From: Bacteroidota bacterium
GTDB taxonomy: Bacteria > Bacteroidota > Bacteroidia > Bacteroidales > UBA10428
Length of the DNA stretch: 64,000 bases
NCBI GenBank assembly: GCA_016699695.1
Contig: CP065006.1
Location: 1,550,001 to 1,614,000, forward strand
Direction: 5' to 3'
Notes under the pieces: model-generated
Told to the model about the DNA's origin: nothing
Seen by the model: only the letters and a program-made list of their open reading frames with translations
Database searches by the model: none
Shown: positions 25,786 to 35,193 of the stretch, one piece after another
How positions within the stretch are numbered: position 1 is the first letter of the stretch
How the letters are laid out: every line of letters begins with the position of its first letter
Position numbers and translations under genes: made by a program

Positions 25786-28700
25786 TTAGATCCACAACAA
25801 CATACCAAAATCCTGGCGATGTGGCAGTAATTCGTGTTTTGGGAACACCCTGATACCATATTGAAAGGTTCCTGGACGATTAATCACTGCATCGATTTTA
25901 AATACAGCCTTATTCTTGTCGGCCTTTTCAAGTACAAATGGCTGGCGCTGGATCAGGTCGCGGAAATCGGACGATACAACCAATTCTACACCAACATCTT
26001 CAGGTTTGATGTCGTTTAAGCGTAACACTACGTTGCCCTGGTAAACATTACCTGCATCGATAGTTTCGGTGTTTTTCTCCAGCAACTGAACATCGAGTAC
26101 TTCCATATTGTGCCATGAGCGCTCAATTTGCCTTTTCCATTTCGAAAGATTTTTTATCTCCGCATAGTCGTTAGCAAACATTTTCTGGCTGCGCTCGAAC
26201 AAGCGGTTGTAAAACCTCTCCTGGTAATCGGTAATCATCCGGCGGGTTGTGAAATTTGGCGAAACTCCGGCAATGGTATTTTTAATGAATTTAACCCACT
26301 CTTCGGGAATACCATCTTTACCACGATTATAAAAGGCAGGGATGACTTCGTTTTCGAAAATGCTGTAAATGGTTTCTGCATCCAGGTCGTCCTGGAATTC
26401 AGGATTGTCATAAGAGCGCTCACTGGTAAGTGCCCAACCGGCATCTGGTTTGTAGCCTTCTACCCACCAACCATCTAATACACTAAAATGCATGGTGCCA
26501 TTCATCACGGCCTTTTCGCCACTGGTTCCCGAAGCCTCCAGGGGCCTTGTGGGTGTATTGAGCCAAATATCAGCACCCGAAACAAGGTACTTGGCCAGTT
26601 CCATACTATAATTCTGAAGGAATAGGATTTTACCCAGGAATTCGGGGCGACGTGAAATATCGACAATGAGTTTAATCAAATCCTGTCCGGCTTTGTCGGC
26701 AGGATGAGCTTTTCCGGCAAAAATGAACTGAACAGGTTTTTCTGGGTTATTGAGTAATCTGGACAACCTGTCGAGGTTTTTAAAAAGCAGGTGAGCCCTT
26801 TTATAGGTGGCAAAACGACGTGCAAAAACTACTGTCAGGGCTTTATCCGATAAAGAGTGGTTGATGGCAATGATATTCTTAGGATCTTCATGCCGTTTTA
26901 TCCACGATTCTTGCAGGCGTCCTTTGATGGTGTCGATCAACCGTTTGCGCAAGGATTGTTTCAAATCCCAGATAATTTTATTGTCGACTTCGTGAATTTT
27001 TTCCCAACGGTTAAAATCCATTTGGTTGTCGACAAAATTACCATCGAACAGTTTGTAATATATTTCTTTCCATTGCGGGGCAGTCCAGGTCGACCAGTGT
27101 ACCCCATTGGTAACATAATGTATATGCAATTCCTGAGCCAGGTAACCGGGCCACAGGTGAACAAACATGTCTTTTGTAACCTCGCCATGCAACATGCTCA
27201 CGCCGTTAATTTCCTGCGAAAGCCGGGCTGCAAGGTAACTCATATTGAATTTTTCTCCCCAGTCGTTCGGATTACTCCGGCCAAGGGCCATAAACTCTTC
27301 CCAGCTCATGTTTATGCGCGATGGGTAATGTCCCATGTACTGACGAAGGAGGTCTTCATCGAAGTGGTCGTGGCCGGCAGGTACTGGCGTGTGGGTAGTG
27401 AAGAGAGTAGAGCTACGCACAATTTCTTTGGCTTCCTGATATGTAAACTGCTTGCTCTTCATCATGCGCCGTATGCGCTCGAGGCCTGAGAAGGCACTAT
27501 GCCCTTCGTTGAGATGGTATAGGTTTGGTTTGATATCCAGTGCAGCCAAAAGCCTGATACCACCAACACCTAGTAACAACTCTTGTTTTAAGCGGTTTTC
27601 GTTGTTGCCACCATAAAGTTGGTGTGTTACCACGCGATCTTCGGGTAGGTTTTTCTCAAAATCGGTATCCATCAGGTACAATCTGTTGCGACCTACCTCG
27701 AGGTACCACACGCGTGCATGGAGCGTGCGTCCGGGAAGCATTATTTCGATTGTAAGAAAATCGCAATCTACGCCCCGCACCGGGTGCACCGGCAATTTCG
27801 AGAAATGCTGATAATCGTATACTGCCTGTTGTTCGCCTTTGTTGGTAATTACCTGGGTGAAATACCCGTTGCGGTAAAGCAGTCCGATTGCAACAAGATC
27901 CACTTTGGCATCGCTGGATTCCTTAAGGTAATCGCCTGCCAATATGCCCAAACCTCCGGAATAGAGTTTCAAACTGTCGTGAAAACCAAATTCCATACTG
28001 AAGTAGGCAATCTTAGGCCCTTTCAGGTCATTTCCGCCCTTAAGGTATTCTTGTAGCCTGTCATATACCTGGTTCAGTCTGTTGATATAATTCTGGTCTT
28101 TGCTCAGTTCCTGCAGACGTGCTACGGGTACATGTTCGAAAAGAATCATAGGGTTATACTCGCACTGACGCCATTTTTCAGGATCGATATCGCGAAAGAG
28201 CGCCTGTGCATCGTCGTCCCAGGTCCACCAGATGTTTTCGACTATCGAATTCAGCTTTTCCAGATCTTTCAGCAGACTCGATTTCACGATAATCCTTTTC
28301 CATTGCGGACTGTTGGAAAGTGGTCTTATTTCTTCGTAAACTTTTTCGGTTTGTTTTTCAACTATCTCTACAAACTGATCGGAGCGGCCCTGTGCTTTTG
28401 CGATAGCAAGGCTGTAAGCCTGCCTGTAAAAAAAAGAAAGTGTTTTCCAAAGAGCGGTTTGTGATGTCTGAAAAGCATTTTTCCTTACTGCTTCGGTGGC
28501 AGCGGGTTTAAGCTTATACACGCGCAACATTTCAGTCTTAATGGCTTCAATCACTTCGGCATCGTTATGGTCGGTGCGGTCAATCACTGCAATGCCATCG
28601 TTGCTGCCTTTCGACTCTTTTTTAACCCATGCTCCAAAGCCAGCCAGCGAAGTAGTGATGGTAGGCACATGGAAAGAAAGGCTTTCGAGCGGAGTATATC

Positions 28701-30021
28701 CCCAGGGTTCGTAATAAGAAGGAAATACCGTCTGGTCGCAACCAATGAGCAAATCGTAATAAGGCAAATTGAAAATGCCGTCGTCGCCTTTCAGGTAAGA
28801 GGGCACAAAAATTACCTTTAGCTTCTGATTTTTACTGTTGTTTAGGTTGCTTTTGCTGAGATTTTGCAGAATAGGATCCCATTCTGGATCGTGGAGGTAA
28901 TGGGTAATGTAGTTCAGGCCGCAATCGCAGGGCTTGTTTTCGGCCATGGCAGTTTGCAGTTCTTTCCGGGCTCCGTAGTGATTTGCCGGAATTAAAAGAT
29001 AGGCAAGAATGGGCCGGTCTAACTCATTCGAATCCTGCAGACGTTTCAGGGCTTCGAGAAAGAGATCGATTCCCTTGTTGCGGTATTCGTACCTCCCGCT
29101 GGTAGCCACAATAAAAGTATTTTCGGGCAGCGCTTCGCCCAAAAGTGTGGAGGCAGTACCCAGTAATTTCTGGCGGGCTGTAGTTCGCTTTTTTGTGAAC
29201 TCAGGTTCGGTAGGTATGTCGGTATCTTCGTAACCATTGGGAGTGACAAGGTCGACGGTTCTGCCATAAAACTGGCTGCATTCGCGGGCAGTAATGTCGC
29301 TAACAGTGGTAAGAATATCGGCATTTAGGGCCGAAAGTTTTTCGAGCGATTGTTTCGACAGTATGGTTAATTCGCGTGCCACATCATCTCCGTTGTAACT
29401 GTTCAGGTTATCGTAAAGATGGCGTCCGTTACCGGCAATGGAACGGCCCACTGCAGTGGCATGTGTGGTGAACACGGTAGCAACCTGCGGCAGATTCTTC
29501 TTTAGGTGCAGAATACCGCAACCTGTCATCCACTCATGAAATTGAGCTACTGATGTTTCTTTTTGCGTAAGGTTAAACTTGATAAAGCTCTCGATAGTTT
29601 TTCCTGAGGCATAGCCAAAGAGTGCTGCTTCGATATAATCCCACTGGCCCGAAAGCGAATCGAGTTTGTAATCTTCCCAGAGTTGAGAAAAAATCTGGTC
29701 TTTTTGCGGCAGGAAATTACTAAAATCGATTAAAATGACCACCGGTCGGCTAGGAATACGCCAACGTCCTATTTTAACCCGCAGTCCTTCGCGATTTGCC
29801 TGTTCACGCCAGGCGGCATGAAGATGGGTATCGAGTTCAAATTCGTGCATCTCTTCGTCGATATGCACCAGATCGGGGCCTATCATGATATGGTGGTCGC
29901 CCAAGTCGTTCTTAAAGCTAACGGATTTGGTGGCTACTACGGTGTGTATACCTCCTACCTTGTTACAGACTTCCCAGCTTACTTCAAACAGGAAATCGGT
30001 TGTATGTGTTTTTGCTGACAT
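25786..30021 (-). CDS. Fused GT3 glycogen synthase and GT35 alpha-glucan phosphorylase
   Basis: A 1,411-residue bifunctional glucan enzyme. Residues 1 to about 560 form a eukaryote-like GT3 glycogen synthase: FEVSWEVCNKVGGIHTVVAT at the N-terminus, the acceptor-site region VFTTHATAVGRSIAG, and FPSYYEPWGYTPLESL. Residues from about 580 form a phosphorylase of the alpha-glucan family: IAYFSMEFGFHDSLKLYSGG, HLNEGHSAF, TTHTPVPAGHD, and the PLP segment EASGTSGEKAVMNG with Lys1170. One polypeptide thus carries a glucan-extending and a glucan-shortening activity. It is the last gene of a four-gene minus-strand operon with GH57, GT4 and debranching genes. Such fusions are known in Bacteroidota; whether both halves are active is inference. 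Confidence 0.93.
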   Translation of the reverse strand: MSAKTHTTDFLFEVSWEVCNKVGGIHTVVATKSVSFKNDLGDHHIMIGPDLVHIDEEMHEFELDTHLHAAWREQANREGLRVKIGRWRIPSRPVVILIDFSNFLPQKDQIFSQLWEDYKLDSLSGQWDYIEAALFGYASGKTIESFIKFNLTQKETSVAQFHEWMTGCGILHLKKNLPQVATVFTTHATAVGRSIAGNGRHLYDNLNSYNGDDVARELTILSKQSLEKLSALNADILTTVSDITARECSQFYGRTVDLVTPNGYEDTDIPTEPEFTKKRTTARQKLLGTASTLLGEALPENTFIVATSGRYEYRNKGIDLFLEALKRLQDSNELDRPILAYLLIPANHYGARKELQTAMAENKPCDCGLNYITHYLHDPEWDPILQNLSKSNLNNSKNQKLKVIFVPSYLKGDDGIFNLPYYDLLIGCDQTVFPSYYEPWGYTPLESLSFHVPTITTSLAGFGAWVKKESKGSNDGIAVIDRTDHNDAEVIEAIKTEMLRVYKLKPAATEAVRKNAFQTSQTALWKTLSFFYRQAYSLAIAKAQGRSDQFVEIVEKQTEKVYEEIRPLSNSPQWKRIIVKSSLLKDLEKLNSIVENIWWTWDDDAQALFRDIDPEKWRQCEYNPMILFEHVPVARLQELSKDQNYINRLNQVYDRLQEYLKGGNDLKGPKIAYFSMEFGFHDSLKLYSGGLGILAGDYLKESSDAKVDLVAIGLLYRNGYFTQVITNKGEQQAVYDYQHFSKLPVHPVRGVDCDFLTIEIMLPGRTLHARVWYLEVGRNRLYLMDTDFEKNLPEDRVVTHQLYGGNNENRLKQELLLGVGGIRLLAALDIKPNLYHLNEGHSAFSGLERIRRMMKSKQFTYQEAKEIVRSSTLFTTHTPVPAGHDHFDEDLLRQYMGHYPSRINMSWEEFMALGRSNPNDWGEKFNMSYLAARLSQEINGVSMLHGEVTKDMFVHLWPGYLAQELHIHYVTNGVHWSTWTAPQWKEIYYKLFDGNFVDNQMDFNRWEKIHEVDNKIIWDLKQSLRKRLIDTIKGRLQESWIKRHEDPKNIIAINHSLSDKALTVVFARRFATYKRAHLLFKNLDRLSRLLNNPEKPVQFIFAGKAHPADKAGQDLIKLIVDISRRPEFLGKILFLQNYSMELAKYLVSGADIWLNTPTRPLEASGTSGEKAVMNGTMHFSVLDGWWVEGYKPDAGWALTSERSYDNPEFQDDLDAETIYSIFENEVIPAFYNRGKDGIPEEWVKFIKNTIAGVSPNFTTRRMITDYQERFYNRLFERSQKMFANDYAEIKNLSKWKRQIERSWHNMEVLDVQLLEKNTETIDAGNVYQGNVVLRLNDIKPEDVGVELVVSSDFRDLIQRQPFVLEKADKNKAVFKIDAVINRPGTFQYGIRVFPKHELLPHRQDFGMLLWI

Positions 30022-30195
30022 GCTCTATGTTTTGATGGAAGGCACAAAGATACGGTAATAATGATAACCCCAAAATGGGTATTAATACTAAGTTTTTGTT
30101 AATTCTCTTAATTTTCTTCTCAATAACGCAGAAAAGGCAAGTTTTTTGGCTTATACCTGTCGTTTCGATAGGGGGCTACCTTTAAATAATACAGA

Positions 30196-31503
30196 TTATT
30201 TTTGTTTAAGCCTTTTTTTTAATTTGTTAATCTCTATTTCATATTTTTCAATCGTTGTATTCTTTTCTTGAATGACAGCAGCCAGATTTGATAATTCGAG
30301 CTCTTGTTTGCTCTGAGGTACGGCGGCATTTAAGCGCGCTATAAAATCCGATAAAATGTTCATGTAATTGATGTAAGCATCGTAGGGCGAATTAAAAGGG
30401 TTAAAATAGGCATGCACCGCTCCATCGCTAAATAGTTTTGTGCACATGTAGTAAAAATGATCGCTTGCCTGCAGGTATTTCCAATCGGTAAGCAAATGCT
30501 TGTTGGTGCATTTTTTAATCCGGTCGGTCAGCGAATATAGTTTGTTAAATGCATCTTCCTGAAGGTCGTTCCCGAGCCAGGCCGTAAGATCTTTCTCCTC
30601 GTCGGCCCAGGAAATGGGGTTGGGTACCTGAATGTCCGAAACAGGCTGATAGTGACTGATGACTTCGGAAATCGTATTAAGCTGGTAAGTCTTGCTACCC
30701 GCAATTTCTTTGAAAATCTTTTCGGTAAACTGAAATATGCCTGTATCTGCTTTCTGGTGTTCTCCAAAGGTTTCGTAATCCATAAATATATTCGCCACCT
30801 CGCCGGTTTTTAGCGATTCAGCCACCCATGCCATGTATTTACCCGGAGTAAGCGGATACTCTGCCCAACTTTTGTTGCAAAAACGAAAGGCTATATCGTC
30901 GCTAAGCGGAAAATTGCGCAAAAGCACTTTCAGGTTGCTGGCTTTAGGGTGACTGTATAAAAAATTTGAATTTTTCCATCCCAGAATATGTTTTGCACCC
31001 TCGGTAAGGATGGCCTGGTATCCTAATTCTGCCACTTCGGCTCCGATCTGATCGCTGTAAATCAGTTCGGTATTGCGAAACACCCGGGGCTCGACACCAA
31101 AAAGCTCTTTAATTTCCCGCGCATGGGCCTGGACCTGGTTCCGAAATTCAGCACGATCCTTAAACACTGCAAGACTATGTGCGTAGGTCTCAGCAATCAG
31201 TTCAACGTGCCCTGTATCGACAAGTGCCCTGAAACTGTCAATTACTTCTGGTACATGCAATTTAAACTGATCGAGGGCCACGCCTGAAATAGAGAAGTTG
31301 ATTTTCACCTTACCGTTATATTGTCGGATTAATTTCAAAAACAGCTCGTTGGCAGGAAGGTAACAATGTTTAGCTACCTTGTTCACCACCGATTCGTTCA
31401 GGTAATCGTCGTAATAATAGTGGTCGTGGCCGATACTAAAAAAGCGGTACGACTTGAACCGCATGGGCTGATGGACCTGAAAATAAAAGCAAATTGACTT
31501 CAT
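30196..31503 (-). CDS. Glycoside hydrolase family 57 protein
   Basis: A 435-residue GH57 enzyme (alpha-amylase or glucan-branching type). It opens with CFYFQVHQPMRFKSY, the conserved GH57 HQP motif. The nucleophile is Glu146 in FRNTELIY, followed by LGYQAILTEGA, and the acid is Asp242 in MDYETFGEH. The last 40 residues form a coiled coil (IQEKNTTIEKYEIEINKLKK). It is cytoplasmic, with no signal peptide. Its position between a GT4 gene and the synthase-phosphorylase gene points to intracellular alpha-glucan metabolism. Hydrolase versus transferase activity cannot be told from sequence. Confidence 0.92.
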   Translation of the reverse strand: MKSICFYFQVHQPMRFKSYRFFSIGHDHYYYDDYLNESVVNKVAKHCYLPANELFLKLIRQYNGKVKINFSISGVALDQFKLHVPEVIDSFRALVDTGHVELIAETYAHSLAVFKDRAEFRNQVQAHAREIKELFGVEPRVFRNTELIYSDQIGAEVAELGYQAILTEGAKHILGWKNSNFLYSHPKASNLKVLLRNFPLSDDIAFRFCNKSWAEYPLTPGKYMAWVAESLKTGEVANIFMDYETFGEHQKADTGIFQFTEKIFKEIAGSKTYQLNTISEVISHYQPVSDIQVPNPISWADEEKDLTAWLGNDLQEDAFNKLYSLTDRIKKCTNKHLLTDWKYLQASDHFYYMCTKLFSDGAVHAYFNPFNSPYDAYINYMNILSDFIARLNAAVPQSKQELELSNLAAVIQEKNTTIEKYEIEINKLKKRLKQK

Positions 31504-31555
31504 CTATTGAATATTTATTCTCATCCTTTTAAAGGATGAATATTTTAAAAATTCA

Positions 31556-32848
31556 TTATTGTGATATTAGCTTAGAGTATAAATCGCGCACCCTCGCTGC
31601 CGACTGTTCCCATCGTAAATTTTCTACCTCACTCTTTCCGTGGGCTCTAAAATGCGATGAAAGTCCCTGATAGCTGATAATGGAATAAATGGCATCGGCA
31701 ATAGCATCGATATCCCAAAAATCAACTTTCACGGCGTGATGCAAGACTTCTGCAACACCCGATTGTTTCGAAATAATTACCGGAACGTTGGATTGCATGG
31801 CTTCGAGGGGCGAAATGCCAAATGGTTCCGATACTGAAGGCATGACATACACATCGCTCATTTCGTACAACTCAAGCACCTCATCACCTTTCAGAAAACC
31901 TGTAAAATGAAACTTGTCGCCAATGCGCAATTGGGCAACCCGCTGTACCATTTGGTTCAGCATTTCGCCGCTACCTGCCATTACAAAACTAACATCGGAA
32001 GTTTTTTGCAAGACTTTATGGGCTGCTTCGATAAAATAACCGGGTCCTTTCTGGAGGGTTACCCGACCTAAAAAGGTTACAATTTTGTCCGTAATGCCTT
32101 TTTTGGCTTTAATTGCCTCTCTGTTGATGGGTTCCACTGCATTGTATACAGTATGCACTTTGGCGGGATCTGCACCATAATTTTGGATAAGCGTATTGCG
32201 TGTAAGATTGCTCACGGCTACAATACAATCACTGGCTTCTATCCCTTGCCGCTCGATGTTGTATACCCCCGGATTCACACTCCCGCCGCTACGGTCGAAG
32301 TCGGTGGCATGCACATGAATTACCAGGGGTTTTCCGGAGGCATTGCGGGCAGCGATGCCAGCAGGAAAGGTTAACCAGTCGTGGCAATGGATGACATCGA
32401 AATCGTACTTTTTAGCAAGGACCCCGGCCACTACAGCATAATTGGCGATTTCCTGGTACAGGTTGCCGCCATAACCTCCCTGAAAATCGAGGGTTCGGCC
32501 CAGTCGGGTATCAATCAGCTCTACCTGTTTATCGAGGGTCTTGTATTCTTCGGCAGTCTTATGGTACTCTTCGGGTGTAGCATAAGCCCGCAGGTTCGAT
32601 TCGACCTCAATGAAGTGAATTTTCTCGAGGTACTTGCGGTAATCCTTTTTTCGCGATCCCAGGTCGACGGTATTGGCACCAATCAATTCCACTGTATCGG
32701 AAGTTTCGTTGCCATAGGCTTTAGGAATTACAAAAAGCACTTCAACATCACCCAGAGAGTGCAAGCCTCTGGTTAATCCGTGACAGGCGGTTCCGAGTCC
32801 GCCAGATATGTGGGGAGGAAATTCCCAACCAAACATTAATACTCTCAT
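31556..32848 (-). CDS. GT4-family glycosyltransferase (glycogen synthase-like)
   Basis: A 430-residue GT-B glycosyltransferase. The N-terminal domain starts FGWEFPPHISGGLGTACHGL, with the glycine-rich loop used by GT4/GT5 glucan synthases. DVIHCHDWLTFPAG and HVHATDFDRSGG follow. The C-terminal nucleotide-sugar site has FLGRVTLQKGPGYFIEA and the EX7E motif in SEPFGISPLEAM. It probably builds alpha-1,4-glucan or primes it from a nucleotide sugar. It is the second gene of the operon, 29 bases after the debranching gene. Confidence 0.9.
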   Translation of the reverse strand: MRVLMFGWEFPPHISGGLGTACHGLTRGLHSLGDVEVLFVIPKAYGNETSDTVELIGANTVDLGSRKKDYRKYLEKIHFIEVESNLRAYATPEEYHKTAEEYKTLDKQVELIDTRLGRTLDFQGGYGGNLYQEIANYAVVAGVLAKKYDFDVIHCHDWLTFPAGIAARNASGKPLVIHVHATDFDRSGGSVNPGVYNIERQGIEASDCIVAVSNLTRNTLIQNYGADPAKVHTVYNAVEPINREAIKAKKGITDKIVTFLGRVTLQKGPGYFIEAAHKVLQKTSDVSFVMAGSGEMLNQMVQRVAQLRIGDKFHFTGFLKGDEVLELYEMSDVYVMPSVSEPFGISPLEAMQSNVPVIISKQSGVAEVLHHAVKVDFWDIDAIADAIYSIISYQGLSSHFRAHGKSEVENLRWEQSAARVRDLYSKLISQ

Positions 32849-32877
32849 GGTTGTGTAGGTTTTGTGGTTTAGATAGT

Positions 32878-34821
32878 TTACTCGGTTTTTTCAATTTGCT
32901 CCATGATTCGCAATAAAGAAGCTACGCTCCAGGCAAAGGATATAGCACCGCCTGGTTTGTAGGGCGGATCACCATCGTAGAGTTCTGAAATAGTGCCCAG
33001 ACCATGTTCGCGCAAAGCGGGTTCGAATTCAGATAGTATTTGTTTTACATGAGAAAGCCCACTTTTACCATACAGGTTCAGATAGGCTTCGCTATAATGC
33101 TCTAACAGACAGGGCCATGCACTACCTTGTTGAAAGGCCTTTTCACGCTCTTCGTAGTTGCCTGAATAGTGTCCGCGGTATTCTTCCGTTCCGGGTGCCA
33201 GGGTCCTTAATCCTCTTGGGGTAAGCAGATGTTTACGCACGGTTTCCAGTATACTGTGCTTCATATCTTTATTGAGCGGCGAATAGGTCATGGCAGCGGC
33301 AATAACCTGATTGGGGCGTATGCTCCAATCGGTGAATTGATCGTGAAAATAATCGCATAAATACTCCTTTTCTTCGTTCCAGAAATGCAGGATAAAGGCA
33401 TTGGCAATTCTTTGCGGCCATTTATTCCATTTACGGGCAAAGTTTGCATCCTTTCCGGCATCGGCTAAAAATAGGCTAAAGCAAACTGCATTAAACCACA
33501 GCGCATTGATTTCGACACAGTACCCCGATCTGGGTGTAACTGGTGTTCCGTAGACTTTTGCATTCATCCAACTCAGAGCCATTCCCATTTCGCTGGTTAA
33601 TAGCAGACCATTGTCGGCTGTGAAAATATTATACTGGGTGCCTTTTTGATAGGCTGCCAAAATGCTTTTTATAGCTTTGGAATATCTTAGCCATAAACCC
33701 TTTGCATCGCCGGTAGTTGTATAGGCTTGCTGAAGAGCCCAGATAAACCAGAGCGAAGCATCGGCACTGAGGTATTCCCTTTGCCCAGGAACAGCCTCGT
33801 CGGGGAACAAGCCATTCTTGAGCGTTGCAACCATGGTATCGGCGACTTGGAAAAAGTTGGTTGTATCGCCACAAGCAAGAGTAAGACCTGGCAAGGAAGC
33901 AAAAGTATCGCGGGCTCTGATATTGTACCAATGATACCCGGCCTTTATATAAGTACCTTTTCTGTGGGTTTGAATAAATTGGCGAGCGCTGTTTCGCAGA
34001 CATGCCTGAAAAGAATCGCTCAATATGCGGCTTTCTTTAATCTCCTCGAATTTACTCTGGAAATTTGCAGGGTCCGGAGTACCCGTCGAAGCAGAGAAAA
34101 TAAGCGATTCCCCTTTCTTGAGTGTTACCTCAAAACTGCCTGGTACATACAAATCCTCGCGGTATTCATACCCACGCCTGCGTTCTTCGGTATATTCGAT
34201 GTTGTAATACCAATCGGGGTTTGAGTGAAAAGTATTCGCCTTTGAGAGTTGTATGCTGATTGCCGGAAAGCCGCTGTACATAGTTGTTTTGATGCCATTG
34301 CTTACGACAGCGAAATCAGTATTCACATGCCCGTTTGCCTTGCTAAGAGCATGAATGTTGCGGTATGCCAGAAAAGGCGACAAGCGCATGCTAAGCTGTT
34401 TATCGCTTTCAAGTAGGGTGTACCGGATAAAAATCTGGTTTTCATGATCAACCAGAATGGTTTCGCGGAGCAATTGTATGCTCCCGATCCGATAGAGTTC
34501 TTGAGGTATCTTCTGCCAATTAAAATCCTGAAGGTACTTATGGCCGCGAGGACTGAAAATATCGCCTTCGTATTGGTGCATTGCCAGGTTGAACGAATCG
34601 GTGCCGCGCGAGAGGGTAATGTCGACACCTGAGAGAAGTACAAAATGTTCGCCACCCAATTTCTCCACCGGACAGATTAATAAACCATGGTATTTGCGGG
34701 TATTGCATCCCGAAAGGCTATAGCTGGCATAGGCTCCGGCTCTGTTGCTGCGCAATATCTCCCGCCCAAGCGAATACTCGAGGTTAACCAGCGCTTCTTT
34801 ATTATAATTCAAGTAACTCAT
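32878..34821 (-). CDS. Glycogen debranching enzyme (amylo-alpha-1,6-glucosidase family)
   Basis: A 647-residue protein. The N-terminal domain (SNRAGAYASYSLSGCNTRKY, YHGLLICPVEKLGGEHFVLL) is the bacterial GDE N-domain. The C-terminal (alpha/alpha)6 GDE domain runs from about 270, with RDTFASLPGLTLACGDT, LSADASLWFIWALQ and QGSAWPCLLEHYSEAYL. It removes alpha-1,6 branch points from glycogen. It is the first gene of the operon. A TACTTTTG box lies only two bases before the ATG, so if that is the promoter the transcript would be essentially leaderless. Apart from that box and repeat B, the 34822-35193 gap holds only the promoter of the next plus-strand gene. Confidence 0.93.
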   Translation of the reverse strand: MSYLNYNKEALVNLEYSLGREILRSNRAGAYASYSLSGCNTRKYHGLLICPVEKLGGEHFVLLSGVDITLSRGTDSFNLAMHQYEGDIFSPRGHKYLQDFNWQKIPQELYRIGSIQLLRETILVDHENQIFIRYTLLESDKQLSMRLSPFLAYRNIHALSKANGHVNTDFAVVSNGIKTTMYSGFPAISIQLSKANTFHSNPDWYYNIEYTEERRRGYEYREDLYVPGSFEVTLKKGESLIFSASTGTPDPANFQSKFEEIKESRILSDSFQACLRNSARQFIQTHRKGTYIKAGYHWYNIRARDTFASLPGLTLACGDTTNFFQVADTMVATLKNGLFPDEAVPGQREYLSADASLWFIWALQQAYTTTGDAKGLWLRYSKAIKSILAAYQKGTQYNIFTADNGLLLTSEMGMALSWMNAKVYGTPVTPRSGYCVEINALWFNAVCFSLFLADAGKDANFARKWNKWPQRIANAFILHFWNEEKEYLCDYFHDQFTDWSIRPNQVIAAAMTYSPLNKDMKHSILETVRKHLLTPRGLRTLAPGTEEYRGHYSGNYEEREKAFQQGSAWPCLLEHYSEAYLNLYGKSGLSHVKQILSEFEPALREHGLGTISELYDGDPPYKPGGAISFAWSVASLLRIMEQIEKTE

Positions 34822-34948
34822 AGCAAAAGTATCATCCCCTGAAGGTACAAAAACTTCAGCGGATACAATTCAATCTTGTGAAGGAAACAATTTTAAGTTT
34901 TTATTAATTGTTGGTACATTTTTATGCCTGTTACAACTTTATTTTAAT

Positions 34949-35042
34949 CTTGCCCACCCTCACCCCTCTTTCCCCTAAAGGCGATGAGGAACTCGCTGGA
35001 AGGCTTAACTTAACGACATTGGGTGCGAGAATGCCTATTCAT
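34949..35042 (-). repeat. Dispersed intergenic repeat B, copy 2
   Basis: The inverted counterpart of 4273-4433. The 39-base block 34949-34987, including CCCCTAAAGG, matches 4395-4433 with about four differences. The 16-base block 35027-35042 matches 4273-4288 exactly. The order of the blocks is conserved but the sequence between them is not. It lies in the divergent gap between the glucan operon and the TlpA-like genes. Confidence 0.65.
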
Positions 35043-35142
35043 TTTTATTAATTTGGTTTTTTATGTCAGCTATTTTTTCGTTTGACGGTTTAAATTGTAA
35101 AAACTTAAAATGTTTACTAAATATTTATTCGCTTCTGATAAC

Positions 35143-35174
35143 TTTCGGAAGTTTAAAAAACTGTTATAGTTTTG
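35143..35174 (+). promoter_or_regulatory. Promoter of the TlpA-like gene pair
   Basis: TTTC (35143-35146), 20 bases, TAGTTTTG (35167-35174), an exact TAnnTTTG -7 element. The ATG is 19 bases downstream. Confidence 0.55.
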
Positions 35175-35193
35175 TATCACTTCAAAAACGATC

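Noticed and set aside
34824..34831. TACTTTTG as promoter of the glucan operon
   Set aside because: It sits two bases before the ATG and the upstream CAAA (TTTG on the minus strand) is only 16 bases away; possible only for a leaderless transcript, so not listed as a promoter.
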